A stretch of 10,417 nucleotides of DNA from Alphaproteobacteria bacterium (lineage in GTDB: Bacteria; Pseudomonadota; Alphaproteobacteria; ATCC43930; CGMCC-115725): positions 1 through 10,417 of the forward strand of contig JASHUX010000066.1 of assembly GCA_030039775.1 (NCBI GenBank). The letters run 5' to 3'. This document shows, in pieces, positions 1 to 5,822 of this stretch (position 1 is the first letter of the stretch; every line of letters begins with the position of its first letter). The translations under genes and the position numbers were made by a program. The notes beneath the pieces are model-generated. The model was not told the DNA's origin, made no database searches, and was given only the letters and a program-made list of their open reading frames with translations.

Positions 1-134
1 TTGCCATCGTGAAGGGCGGTCGCGACGCGCTCCACGATCGCGGCGATGGTCGTCGCGAACGCCGGATCGTCGATCGCCGCCTGCAAGACGTCGCGCGATT
101 TGGCCAGATAATCCTGGATCGGCCTCGCCGTCAT
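1..134 (-). CDS. gmhA: Probable phosphoheptose isomerase (GmhA-like, SIS domain), 5' end only
   Basis: Only the first 44 codons are inside the window; the gene continues past the left edge. The visible peptide starts MTARPIQDYLAKSRDV and ends with ALHDG followed by a Lys or Asn codon. This matches the N-terminal helices of GmhA-type SIS proteins, where a (Q/E)xYLxxSxxxL helix and a DxxFxxTI helix come just before the GNGGSAADAQH sugar-phosphate loop, which would lie outside the window. GmhA converts sedoheptulose 7-phosphate to D-glycero-D-manno-heptose 7-phosphate for LPS heptose in the cytoplasm. The ATG at 132-134 is the only good start; a purine-rich GAGAGGA lies about 11 bases upstream, which is rather far. 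The gene diverges from the SDR gene at 230. The family assignment rests on a short N-terminal match, so another SIS-domain isomerase is possible. Confidence 0.6.
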   Translation of the reverse strand, partial: MTARPIQDYLAKSRDVLQAAIDDPAFATTIAAIVERVATALHDG

Positions 135-229
135 GCCGCCGACAATCCTCTCTCCCTAGACATTTGCGCCAGTGTAATGTGTCTCGGAAGCAAGACCAAG
201 GGAGGCGCGGCGCGCCGGCGGAGACGAAC

Positions 230-1144
230 ATGGAACAGGTTGAAGGTAAGGTCGCGTTCATCACCGGCGGCGCGAGCGGCATCGGCTTCGGCATGGCGCG
301 CGTGCTCTTGCGCAACGGCATGAAAGTAGTCATCGCCGACATTCGCCAGGATCATCTCGACGAGGCGGCGGCCGCGCTCAAAGGCTCGAACGCGGCGCAT
401 TTCATCAAGCTCGACGTCACCGACCGCGCCGCGATGGCGGCGGCGGCCGACGAGACCGAACGCGTCTTCGGCAAGGTGCATGTCCTGTGCAACAACGCCG
501 GCGTCGGGATTCTGGGCGGTTCGAAGCGCGCCACCTTCGACGATTGGGATTGGGGCATGGGCGTCAATCTCGGCGGCGTCATCAACGGCGTGCAGACCTT
601 CGTGCCGCGCATCATGGCGCATGGCGAAGGCGGGCATATCGTCAACACCTCGTCGATGGCGGGCGTACTGCCCGGCGGCGCCGCGACCATTTACGTCACC
701 GCGAAGGCGGCGGTGCTCGGCCTGTCGGAATCGCTGCGCCAAGAGCTGGCGCCGGAGAAGATCGGCGTCACCGCGCTATGCCCCGGCCCGATCACCACCA
801 ACATCCACGAAGTCTCGACGCTGCGCCCGGAGAAATACAAGAACAGCGGCCTCGGCGAGGTCGAAGCGGCGCTCGCGGTGCGGAAGCCCTCGCCGGTATG
901 GATGGACCCGATCGAGGTCGGGGAAATGGTGACGGACGCGATCCGCCGCGATCTCCCGTTCATTTTCACCCACAACGAATTCAAGGAAGGCGTGGCCCAG
1001 CGTTTCGCCGCGACGCTCAACGCCTTCCCACGCGGCCCCGTGGACGAGGAAAAGGCGAAACGCTTCGGCTTTCCAACCTCAAACCCGATGTACGCGGAGC
1101 TATTGGCCAAAAACCCCGACCCCGCCAAAGGCGGGGAAAACTAA
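230..1144 (+). CDS. SDR-family NAD(P)-dependent oxidoreductase
   Basis: This is a 304-residue classical short-chain dehydrogenase with a single Rossmann-fold domain, presumably cytoplasmic. The cofactor loop TGGASGIG is at residues 12-19, and Asp37 at the end of the second strand suggests a preference for NAD(H). NNAG is at 88-91. The catalytic set is Ser142 in NTSSMAG and YVTAK with Tyr155 and Lys159. The CPGP motif follows, and a C-terminal tail of about 100 residues probably forms the substrate lid. I chose the ATG at 230 over an in-frame ATG at 164: a GGAG (220-223) sits 6 bases before it, and the extra 22 residues would come before the normal family start. The substrate cannot be read from the sequence. 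The gene appears to be a single unit, divergent from the GmhA-like gene; I see no clear promoter between 135 and 229. Confidence 0.93.
   Translation: MEQVEGKVAFITGGASGIGFGMARVLLRNGMKVVIADIRQDHLDEAAAALKGSNAAHFIKLDVTDRAAMAAAADETERVFGKVHVLCNNAGVGILGGSKRATFDDWDWGMGVNLGGVINGVQTFVPRIMAHGEGGHIVNTSSMAGVLPGGAATIYVTAKAAVLGLSESLRQELAPEKIGVTALCPGPITTNIHEVSTLRPEKYKNSGLGEVEAALAVRKPSPVWMDPIEVGEMVTDAIRRDLPFIFTHNEFKEGVAQRFAATLNAFPRGPVDEEKAKRFGFPTSNPMYAELLAKNPDPAKGGEN
1120..1136 (+). other. Perfect 7-bp stem-loop at the 3' end of the SDR gene
   Basis: CCCCGCC (1120-1126), a 3-base AAA loop and GGCGGGG (1130-1136) form a perfect hairpin inside the last codons of the SDR gene, just before its TAA. It is followed by AAAA and not by a run of T, so on the plus strand it is not a standard intrinsic terminator. 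It could still slow transcription or protect the mRNA 3' end. It also encodes the DPAKGGEN tail of the protein, so it may have no separate role. Confidence 0.4.
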
Positions 1145-1152
1145 CCTCGTCA

Positions 1153-1181
1153 TTGCGATCGTTTCGGATATACATTATATA
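1153..1181 (+). promoter_or_regulatory. mazEF promoter with AT-rich probable operator
   Basis: A -35-like TTGCGA (1153-1158) and a -10-like TATATA (1176-1181) are separated by exactly 17 bases. They lie in an AT-rich island (1168-1186) that stands out from GC-rich surroundings. The island contains two ATATAC direct copies (1168-1173 and 1181-1186) overlapping the -10, a plausible binding site for the AbrB-type antitoxin MazE, whose family autorepresses its own promoter. Transcription would start near 1188-1189, next to the mazE ATG at 1190. Promoter and operator are inferred from base pattern only. Confidence 0.55.
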
Positions 1182-1189
1182 TATACCCC

Positions 1190-1435
1190 ATGCGCGCGCG
1201 CGTTGCGAAATGGGGCAACAGTCTGGGGGTGCGGATTCCGCGCGAAATTGCGGATCGCGCCGGCATGTCCGAAGGTAGCGAGATCGAGATCGAGGCGAAG
1301 GGCGAGCGCGTCGTCATCGCGCCGGCGCGTAAGCGCTACAAGCTCGACGATCTGCTTAAAGGCATGACGCCGGAAGCGATGCACGAGGCCTTCGACTGGG
1401 GACCTGATCGCGGTCGTGAAGCGATCGACGAATGA
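1190..1435 (+). CDS. mazE: MazE-type antitoxin (AbrB/SpoVT DNA-binding fold)
   Basis: An 81-residue antitoxin of a type II toxin-antitoxin pair. Residues 1-45 match the MazE/AbrB swapped-hairpin domain: VAKWGNSLGVRIP at 5-17, then a turn and EGSEIEIEAKGERVVI. This domain dimerises and binds the operon's own promoter. The acidic C-terminal part (about 46-81, with DDLLKGMTPE and EAFDWG) is the segment that in this family wraps around and inhibits the MazF ribonuclease. The ATG lies directly after the AT-rich promoter island with no Shine-Dalgarno sequence in front (only CCCC), consistent with leaderless translation. The stop overlaps the next start (ATGA, 1432-1435), so the two genes are translationally coupled. 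Confidence 0.9.
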   Translation: MRARVAKWGNSLGVRIPREIADRAGMSEGSEIEIEAKGERVVIAPARKRYKLDDLLKGMTPEAMHEAFDWGPDRGREAIDE

Positions 1436-1800
1436 CGTCGCGCCGCGCGGCTACGGCTTACGAGCCGGATGCGGGCGATCTCATCTGGACCGATTTCGAG
1501 CCGCGCACCGGTCGCGAGCAAGGCGGCCGGCGCCCCGCCCTTGTGATTTCACCGGCCGCGTTCTGGCGCGCCAGCCACTTCGTCATTGTGTGCCCGATCA
1601 CGTCGCGTGTCCGACCGTTCGCGACCAGCGTCCTCTTGCCGGAGGGTATCGGCATCGCGGGCGAAATTTTGGTCAGCCACATCCGCAGCATCGACGCTGA
1701 CGGGCGGCCCATCGCCTTCGCAGGCGCTCGTGTCGGCGAAGCGGTGATCGCCGATGTGCGCGCAAAGCTCGCTGCGTTGGTCGGCTTTGATGCGGGATAG
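1432..1800 (+). CDS. mazF: MazF/PemK-family toxin endoribonuclease
   Basis: A 122-residue toxin, the usual length for MazF/PemK (about 110-120), which cleaves single-stranded RNA at short specific sequences. Family hallmarks are visible: GDLIWTDFEPRTG at residues 15-27, then GGRRPALVISP (31-41), where Arg34 corresponds to catalytic Arg29 of E. coli MazF. CPITSRVRPF (54-63) carries the conserved Thr after the third strand, and GEILVSHIRSIDA (77-89) follows. All key positions look intact, so the toxin should be active. The start overlaps the mazE stop by 4 bases, the normal antitoxin-toxin layout. About 10 extra N-terminal residues precede the conserved core. The cleavage motif cannot be predicted from sequence alone. 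Confidence 0.92.
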   Translation: MTSRRAATAYEPDAGDLIWTDFEPRTGREQGGRRPALVISPAAFWRASHFVIVCPITSRVRPFATSVLLPEGIGIAGEILVSHIRSIDADGRPIAFAGARVGEAVIADVRAKLAALVGFDAG

Positions 1801-1806
1801 ACGTCG

Positions 1807-1962
1807 CTATATCACCCCGACCAGCAGCTGGACGATAAGGATCACCAGCACCGTGCCGGCGCCGCCGGAGGGGTAATAGCCCCAGCCGCCGCTATAGGGC
1901 CACAACGGCAACGATCCCAGCAGGATCAAGATCACCACAATCAACAAGATCAGCCACAGCAT
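1807..1962 (-). CDS. Small hydrophobic membrane protein, DUF3309 type
   Basis: A 51-residue protein on the minus strand, convergent with mazF and separated from it by 6 bases. It has two strongly hydrophobic segments (MLWLILLIVVILILLG, and TVLVILIVQLLVGVI at the C-terminus) joined by a loop with SLPLWPYSGGWGYYPSGG. That loop, LPxWPYSxxWGYxPSGG between two Leu/Ile-rich helices, is the signature of the DUF3309 family, small proteins of unknown function common in Alpha- and other Proteobacteria. The start at 1962 is preceded by GGAGGA (1967-1972). An upstream in-frame ATG at 1974 would add four residues but sits on the ribosome-binding site. It probably forms a two-helix hairpin in the inner membrane. 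No function can be inferred. Confidence 0.85.
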   Translation of the reverse strand: MLWLILLIVVILILLGSLPLWPYSGGWGYYPSGGAGTVLVILIVQLLVGVI

Positions 1963-2041
1963 CACGTCCTCCATTCACTCGGCCTTCAACACAACACCGT
2001 CACGAGCGGTTCGGCTTCACGGCACCAGCGTCGAAAAAAAT

Positions 2042-2070
2042 CTTGACTAAGTTCTTGTTTTGTTCTAGTT
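2042..2070 (+). promoter_or_regulatory. Sigma-70-type promoter of a SOS-type transcript
   Basis: CTTGAC (2042-2047), a 17-base spacer and CTAGTT (2065-2070) fit the alphaproteobacterial housekeeping pattern CTTGAC-N17-CTATAT, with 6/6 and 4/6 matches. The spacer contains a LexA-type operator. Transcription should start near 2077 and run rightward into the 40-codon ORF at 2100, and possibly on to the hydrolase gene at 2397. The low-GC sequence (2033-2070) contrasts with the genome average. It is not supported by any strong downstream gene. Confidence 0.5.
2051..2065 (+). promoter_or_regulatory. LexA operator (GTTC-N7-GTTC)
   Basis: GTTC at 2051-2054 and GTTC at 2062-2065 are separated by exactly seven bases, which is the established direct-repeat LexA box of Alphaproteobacteria (recA, lexA and imuAB promoters). 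It lies between the -35 and -10 elements, the position where LexA would block RNA polymerase. An 8-base match can occur by chance about once per several tens of kb, but its placement inside a promoter-like spacer raises the likelihood considerably. Confidence 0.6.
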
Positions 2071-2099
2071 GAAGAAGACGAGATTGGGAAGTGGAGTAC

Positions 2100-2222
2100 A
2101 TGCCGAGTATGGCGCACGCAACGGCCAGAAATAATTTCGCGCAATATCGGAAGGAGAGGAGCGAGCGGACGGACCAAACCGACGACAGAGGGAAAATCCG
2201 GAACGAAGCCAATTTCCTGTAA
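2100..2222 (+). CDS. Possible 40-residue small protein under the SOS-type promoter
   Basis: The ATG at 2100 follows a GGAG (2093-2096) by only three bases and lies about 23 bases after the predicted transcription start. The ORF encodes a very hydrophilic, charged peptide (MPSMAHATARNNFAQYRKER and so on, ending NEANFL), with no membrane segment and no family I recognise. Codon third positions are moderately GC-rich, but the AGA and AGG codons are unusual for this genome. The TAA at 2220-2222 lies inside the first copy of a 36-bp repeat, and the same frame stays open beyond it until TAA at 2391-2393. The ORF may therefore be the front end of a broken gene of about 97 codons, a real small SOS protein, or chance. 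Confidence 0.3.
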   Translation: MPSMAHATARNNFAQYRKERSERTDQTDDRGKIRNEANFL

Positions 2223-2325
2223 ATAACAGGTGGAACAGGCGACGGGAGGGCGTCGGCGTCTGGTACGGAAGCGCGTGGGGCGCCTGTAGATTTCCAGCAG
2301 ATAACAGGCGGAACAGGAGACGGGG
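2212..2325 (+). repeat. Two-copy 36-bp imperfect direct repeat in the gene-free stretch
   Basis: Copy 1 is 2212-2247 and copy 2 is 2290-2325, 78 bases apart start to start; 30 of 36 positions agree. The shared pattern is ATTTCC-N5-ATAACAGG-N-GGAACAGG-N-GACGGG. Both copies also carry inverted repeats: CCTGT/ACAGG around a 5-base loop at 2216-2230, and a perfect 7-bp CGCCTGT/ACAGGCG pair (2281-2287 with 2304-2310) around copy 2. The surrounding stretch 1975-2396, over 400 bases, otherwise holds only the SOS-type promoter and the small ORF. I see no rRNA, tRNA or convincing conserved protein in it. Confidence 0.7.
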
Positions 2326-2396
2326 CCGCGGCGGCGAGCAGGGTTTCGGCGAGCATGACGGCACGGCTTGTTCCGCTGCCGCATCCGGGCTAAGCC

Positions 2397-3344
2397 ATGC
2401 TTATGTCAACGCCGCTGCCCTTCGTGCGCGATTTGGCGATCGAGTACGGCGTCGCCGACACGGTGTCGCCGCTGATCCGCCGCGTCGTGGCGAAGAACCC
2501 GTCCGCCTTCACCTTCAAGGGCACGGGCACGTATATCGTCGGACGCGGCACGGTCGCGGTGATCGATCCCGGGCCGCTGCTCGACGAGCATGTCGCGGCG
2601 CTGACCCGCGCGCTCGCCGGCGAGACGGTGAGCCATATCCTCATCACCCACACGCACGCCGACCATTCGCCCGCGGCGGCGCCGTTCAAGACCGCGACCG
2701 GCGCCAAGACCTTCGGCTTCGGCCCGCACGGCTCGGGCCGCACCCGCGAGCTGGAGCACGACCCCGGCCTCGGCAAAGGCCCGTTTGAGGAAGGCGGCGA
2801 CCGCGCCTTCGTCCCGGACCTGGTGATGCGGGAGGGCGACACGGCCGAAGGACCGGGCTGGCATCTGACCGCGATCGAGACGCCGGGCCATACCTCGAAC
2901 CATCTCTGCTTCCGCCTCGCCGAGGAGGACGCGGTGTTCACCGGCGATCACATCATGGGCTGGTCGACCACCGCGATCGGCCCGCCCGATGGCGACATGG
3001 CGGCCTACAAACATTCGCTGAAGCGGTTCCTGCCGGGTGCCGACGCCGCGGCGGCGCGGTTCTGGCCGACGCATGGCCCGCCGGTGCGCGACACCGGCAA
3101 GCTGGTGCAGGCCTATATCGCCCATCGTGACGAGCGCGAGGCGCTGATCCTCCGCGCGATCGAGCGCGGCGCGACGACCGTGCCCGAGATCGTCGCGCGG
3201 GTTTACCTCGGCCTCGATCCGCGCCTCGTCGGCGCCGCCGGGCGTTCGACCCTGGCGCATCTGATCGAGCTGATCGAGCGCGGTGCGGTCGTGGCCGAGG
3301 AAGTTCCCGGGGCGCCGGCGCGCTATCGGCTGGCGGGGCGCTGA
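2397..3344 (+). CDS. Metallo-beta-lactamase-fold hydrolase with C-terminal winged helix (LACTB2-like)
   Basis: A 315-residue cytoplasmic metallohydrolase. The zinc-binding motif THTHADH gives His85, His87, Asp89 and His90. Further ligands are His165 in PGHTSNH, Asp184 in FTGDHIMG and His226 in WPTHGPP, so both metal sites look complete. From about residue 240 the protein continues into a helical segment resembling the BLACT winged-helix domain ([10 protein letters not shown], then [20 protein letters not shown]), as in LACTB2-like enzymes. Relatives include RNA or thioester hydrolases; the substrate is not evident here. The start is ATG 2397 or, two codons later, ATG 2403; neither has a strong ribosome-binding site. 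The stop is one base before purA, so the two are very likely co-transcribed and translationally coupled. Confidence 0.88.
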   Translation: MLMSTPLPFVRDLAIEYGVADTVSPLIRRVVAKNPSAFTFKGTGTYIVGRGTVAVIDPGPLLDEHVAALTRALAGETVSHILITHTHADHSPAAAPFKTATGAKTFGFGPHGSGRTRELEHDPGLGKGPFEEGGDRAFVPDLVMREGDTAEGPGWHLTAIETPGHTSNHLCFRLAEEDAVFTGDHIMGWSTTAIGPPDGDMAAYKHSLKRFLPGADAAAARFWPTHGPPVRDTGKLVQAYIAHRDEREALILRAIERGATTVPEIVARVYLGLDPRLVGAAGRSTLAHLIELIERGAVVAEEVPGAPARYRLAGR

Positions 3345-3345
3345 T

Positions 3346-4638
3346 ATGGCGAACGTCGCGGTCATCGGCGCGCAATGGGGCGACGAAGGCAAAGGCAAGA
3401 TCGTCGACTGGCTATGCGAGCGCGCCGAAATCGTCGTGCGCTTCCAGGGCGGCCACAATGCCGGCCACACCCTGGTCATTGGCGGCAACGAGTTCCGCCT
3501 TAGCCTCTTGCCGTCGGGCGTGGTGCGGTCCGGCAAGATGTCGCTGATCGGCAATGGCGTCGTGGTCGATCCGTGGCATCTGCTGAAGGAGATCGATGCA
3601 ATCGCCGCCAAAGGCGTCGCGGTATCTCCGGACAATCTGCGCGTCGCCGAGAACGCGGCGCTGATTCTGCCGAGCCACGGCGAGATCGACCGCGCGCGAG
3701 AACGGCGCCGCGGCAACAATCCCATCGGCACGACCGGTCGCGGCATCGGCCCCGCCTACGAGGACAAAGTCGGCCGCCGTGCCATCCGTCTCTGCGATCT
3801 CGCCGAACCGGCGACGTTGGGCGCGAAGCTCGACGAACTGTTGCGCCACCACAATGCCCTGTTGCGCGCGCTCGATGCGCCCGAGGTCCATCGCCCGCAG
3901 CTTGAAAAGTCCCTAAACGAGATTGCCCCCAGGATCCTGCCCTACGCCGACACGGTATGGGACCGGCTCGACCAAGCACGCCGCGCTGGGCGCCGAATCC
4001 TGTTCGAAGGCGCGCAGGGCATCATGCTCGACGTCGATCACGGCACTTACCCCTTCGTCACGTCGTCGATCACGCATCCGGCCGAGGCCGCGGCCGGCGC
4101 CGGACTGGGCGTGCGCTCGGTCGGCTACGTGCTCGGCATCACCAAGGCCTATACCACGCGCGTCGGCGGCGGCCCGTTTCCGACCGAGCTGACGGACGCG
4201 GTCGGCGAGGAACTCGGCATGCGCGGCAAGGAGTTCGGCGTCGTGACGGGACGCAAGCGTCGCTGCGGCTGGTTCGACGCGGTGATGGTGCGCCAGGCGG
4301 TCAAGGTCGCCGGCATCGATGGCATCGCGCTGACCAAGCTCGACGTGCTCGACGGGTTCCAGGAACTCAAAGTCTGCGTCGGCTATCGCCGCAATGGCGC
4401 GACGCTCGACCATCTTCCGGCCAATGCAAACGTCCAGGCCGAGATCGAGCCGGTCTACGAGAGCATGGAAGGCTGGAGCGAAAGCACCCAGGGCGCGCGG
4501 AGTTGGGCACAGCTTCCGGCACTCGCCATCAAATACATCCGCCGCATCGAGGAATTGATCGAGGCGCCGGTCGCCCTGCTCTCGACCAGCCCCGAGCGCG
4601 ACGACACCATTCTGGTCCGCGACCCGTTCGCCGACTGA
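3346..4638 (+). CDS. purA: Adenylosuccinate synthetase
   Basis: A 430-residue enzyme, the normal full length. It joins IMP and aspartate using GTP to give adenylosuccinate, the first committed step from IMP to AMP, in the cytoplasm. The GTP loop GDEGKGK is at residues 12-18 with catalytic Asp13, and GGHNAGHT carries catalytic His41. [13 protein letters not shown] starts at residue 129. [43 protein letters not shown] and TKLDVLDG follow in the usual order, and the C-terminus is complete. I chose the ATG at 3346 because the family starts directly with (M)[17 protein letters not shown]; a longer in-frame version would overlap the upstream gene. It follows the MBL hydrolase stop by one base (TGATATG), and a small membrane protein gene starts 5 bases after its stop. 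Confidence 0.98.
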   Translation: MANVAVIGAQWGDEGKGKIVDWLCERAEIVVRFQGGHNAGHTLVIGGNEFRLSLLPSGVVRSGKMSLIGNGVVVDPWHLLKEIDAIAAKGVAVSPDNLRVAENAALILPSHGEIDRARERRRGNNPIGTTGRGIGPAYEDKVGRRAIRLCDLAEPATLGAKLDELLRHHNALLRALDAPEVHRPQLEKSLNEIAPRILPYADTVWDRLDQARRAGRRILFEGAQGIMLDVDHGTYPFVTSSITHPAEAAAGAGLGVRSVGYVLGITKAYTTRVGGGPFPTELTDAVGEELGMRGKEFGVVTGRKRRCGWFDAVMVRQAVKVAGIDGIALTKLDVLDGFQELKVCVGYRRNGATLDHLPANANVQAEIEPVYESMEGWSESTQGARSWAQLPALAIKYIRRIEELIEAPVALLSTSPERDDTILVRDPFAD

Positions 4639-4643
4639 GCGCG

Positions 4644-5024
4644 ATGACGCTCGCGGAAAAAATCCTTTATCACCAAATCCACCCGGCGAAGCTCGCCGCC
4701 GATATCGGCGCCGAGATCGTGTCGCTGCCGCTGCTCTGGTATCACGAGCTCGCCTGGGGCTTGGTGACGCATTTCGCGCCGGCTTTCATCGCCTCGGCGC
4801 TGATGCTTCGTTTCGGCGATTTCGCATACATCAAGAATGCGCCGCGCGGCCGTTATCTCAAACGCTACATGACCCGGCCGGCGGAATTTGCGCGCTTCGC
4901 CGCCGACGTCGCGATGATGGTGGCGGCCTGGTACCACCAGCCTTGGATTATCGCCGCCGGCTTGGTCGTGGTGGTCGCGGCCTGGACCTACGGCTTGGTC
5001 TGGCGCCGACGCAGCCGCGTTTAA
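4644..5024 (+). CDS. Small multi-pass membrane protein of unknown function
   Basis: A 126-residue protein starting 5 bases after the purA stop, probably on the same transcript. It begins MTLAEKILYHQIHPAKLAAD and shows hydrophobic stretches at about 21-40, 42-57, 86-97 and 101-120, pointing to three or four inner-membrane helices. A basic cytoplasmic-type loop lies between (KNAPRGRYLKRYMTRP), and the tail RRRSRV is strongly basic. The sequence resembles hypothetical proteins found near purA in related alphaproteobacteria, as far as I can recall, but I know of no assigned role. Its TAA (5022-5024) shares bases with the stop of the convergent hydrolase gene. The reading frame is supported by position, start spacing and GC-rich third positions. 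Confidence 0.8.
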   Translation: MTLAEKILYHQIHPAKLAADIGAEIVSLPLLWYHELAWGLVTHFAPAFIASALMLRFGDFAYIKNAPRGRYLKRYMTRPAEFARFAADVAMMVAAWYHQPWIIAAGLVVVVAAWTYGLVWRRRSRV

Positions 5025-5683
5025 CGTCCCGCGATCGCCGCCTTCGGTTTGTGGTTTTTGGCCACGTAGGTTTGGATCGCCTCGTCCAGCTCCGGCAGGT
5101 TTTCGGCGAAGAAATGATCGGCGCCGTGGACCAGCTTGTAGACGATCTTGATGTCGCGCTGGTGCATCAGCTTGTCGATCAGCTTCTGCACCGCTTCGAT
5201 CGGCACCATCGGGTCTTCGTCGCCGTGGACGATGAGGCCCGATGATGGGCACGGGGCCAGGAAGCTGAAATCGTACATGTTGGCTGGCGGCGCGACCGAG
5301 ACAAAGCCGTCGATCTCGGGCCGCCGCATCAGAAGCTGCATCCCGATCCACGCCCCGAACGAAAAGCCGGCGATCCAGCACGCCGAGGCGTTTGGGTTGT
5401 AGCTCTGCAGCCAGTCGAGCGCCGAGGCGGCGTCCGACAGCTCGCCCTCGCCCCGGTCGAACGTGCCCTGGCTGCGTCCGACGCCGCGAAAATTAAAGCG
5501 CAAAACCGCGAAACCTTGCTGCACAAAGGCGTGGTAGGTGGTGTACACCACCTTGTTGTTCATGGTGCCGCCGTACTGCGGATGCGGGTGCAGCACCAGC
5601 GCAATGGGCGCGTTCGGTTGCTTGGCGTGGTGATACCGGCCCTCGAGGCGGCCGTCCGGCCCGGCAATGATGACTTCAGGCAT
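5021..5683 (-). CDS. Alpha/beta hydrolase (COG2945-like, dienelactone-hydrolase fold)
   Basis: A 220-residue single-domain alpha/beta hydrolase. The strand-turn segment LHPHPQYGGTMNNKV (31-45) is typical of the COG2945 group. FNFRGVGRSQG (63-73) forms the next loop. The nucleophile elbow GFSFG gives Ser108, an Asp in HGDEDP (155 or 157) supplies the acid, and His190 in HGADHFF completes the triad. No signal peptide is seen, so it is cytoplasmic. The substrate is unknown; relatives act on small esters. I chose the ATG at 5681-5683 because the family begins near (M)PEVxxxGPxGRLEG; a longer reading frame back to 5824 would run through the cysE promoter region. The gene diverges from cysE and converges on the small membrane protein gene. 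Confidence 0.9.
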   Translation of the reverse strand: MPEVIIAGPDGRLEGRYHHAKQPNAPIALVLHPHPQYGGTMNNKVVYTTYHAFVQQGFAVLRFNFRGVGRSQGTFDRGEGELSDAASALDWLQSYNPNASACWIAGFSFGAWIGMQLLMRRPEIDGFVSVAPPANMYDFSFLAPCPSSGLIVHGDEDPMVPIEAVQKLIDKLMHQRDIKIVYKLVHGADHFFAENLPELDEAIQTYVAKNHKPKAAIAGR

Positions 5684-5719
5684 GATCCTTACCCAACCAA
5701 AACACTCGGTCTTTCCCCA

Positions 5720-5749
5720 TTGAAGATGTGGCGTATTGCCCGCTAAAAT
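5720..5749 (+). promoter_or_regulatory. Likely promoter of the cysE-isc operon
   Basis: TTGAAG (5720-5725) and TAAAAT (5744-5749) are separated by 18 bases and match the sigma-70 hexamers at 4/6 and 5/6 positions. Transcription would begin near 5756, leaving a leader of about 67 bases. The leader contains a GC-rich run with GCCGGGC twice (5781-5787 and 5794-5800). This is the only good promoter candidate before cysE, and iscR follows cysE by just 10 bases, so it probably also transcribes the iron-sulfur genes. I see no clear IscR site here. Confidence 0.5.
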
Positions 5750-5822
5750 CGACTGCCTATCTAGGACAATGACGGGCGCTGCCGGGCGGCGGCGCCGGGC
5801 AACCATAGCATAGCAGGAAGCC

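Noticed and set aside
164..229. Longer start for the SDR gene at ATG 164
   Set aside because: The ATG at 230 has a well-placed GGAG, and the protein then begins where family members begin.
1120..1136. Intrinsic terminator after the SDR gene
   Set aside because: The stem is strong but followed by AAAA on the plus strand, with no T run; it also lies within codons of the gene.
2212..2325. CRISPR array
   Set aside because: Only two imperfect units (30/36) with one 42-base gap, and no cas gene nearby.
1986..2384. A 132-codon minus-strand open frame through the SOS-promoter and repeat region
   Set aside because: The repeated PVxCSxCYLxEI stretches only reflect the DNA repeats; composition is not protein-like, and the frame runs against the promoter direction.
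2043..2396. Remnant of imuA, imuB or dnaE2 behind the SOS-type promoter
   Set aside because: Reading the forward frames by eye shows no similarity to these proteins; the idea remains only as a possible origin of the promoter.
3283..3345. Longer purA start overlapping the MBL gene
   Set aside because: PurA proteins begin directly before the GDEGKGK loop, and the ATG at 3346 gives the exact family length.
2406..3746. A 446-codon minus-strand open frame across the MBL hydrolase and purA
   Set aside because: It is antisense to two genes with complete motifs, has an arginine-rich composition typical of shadow frames in GC-rich DNA, and shows no recognisable domain.
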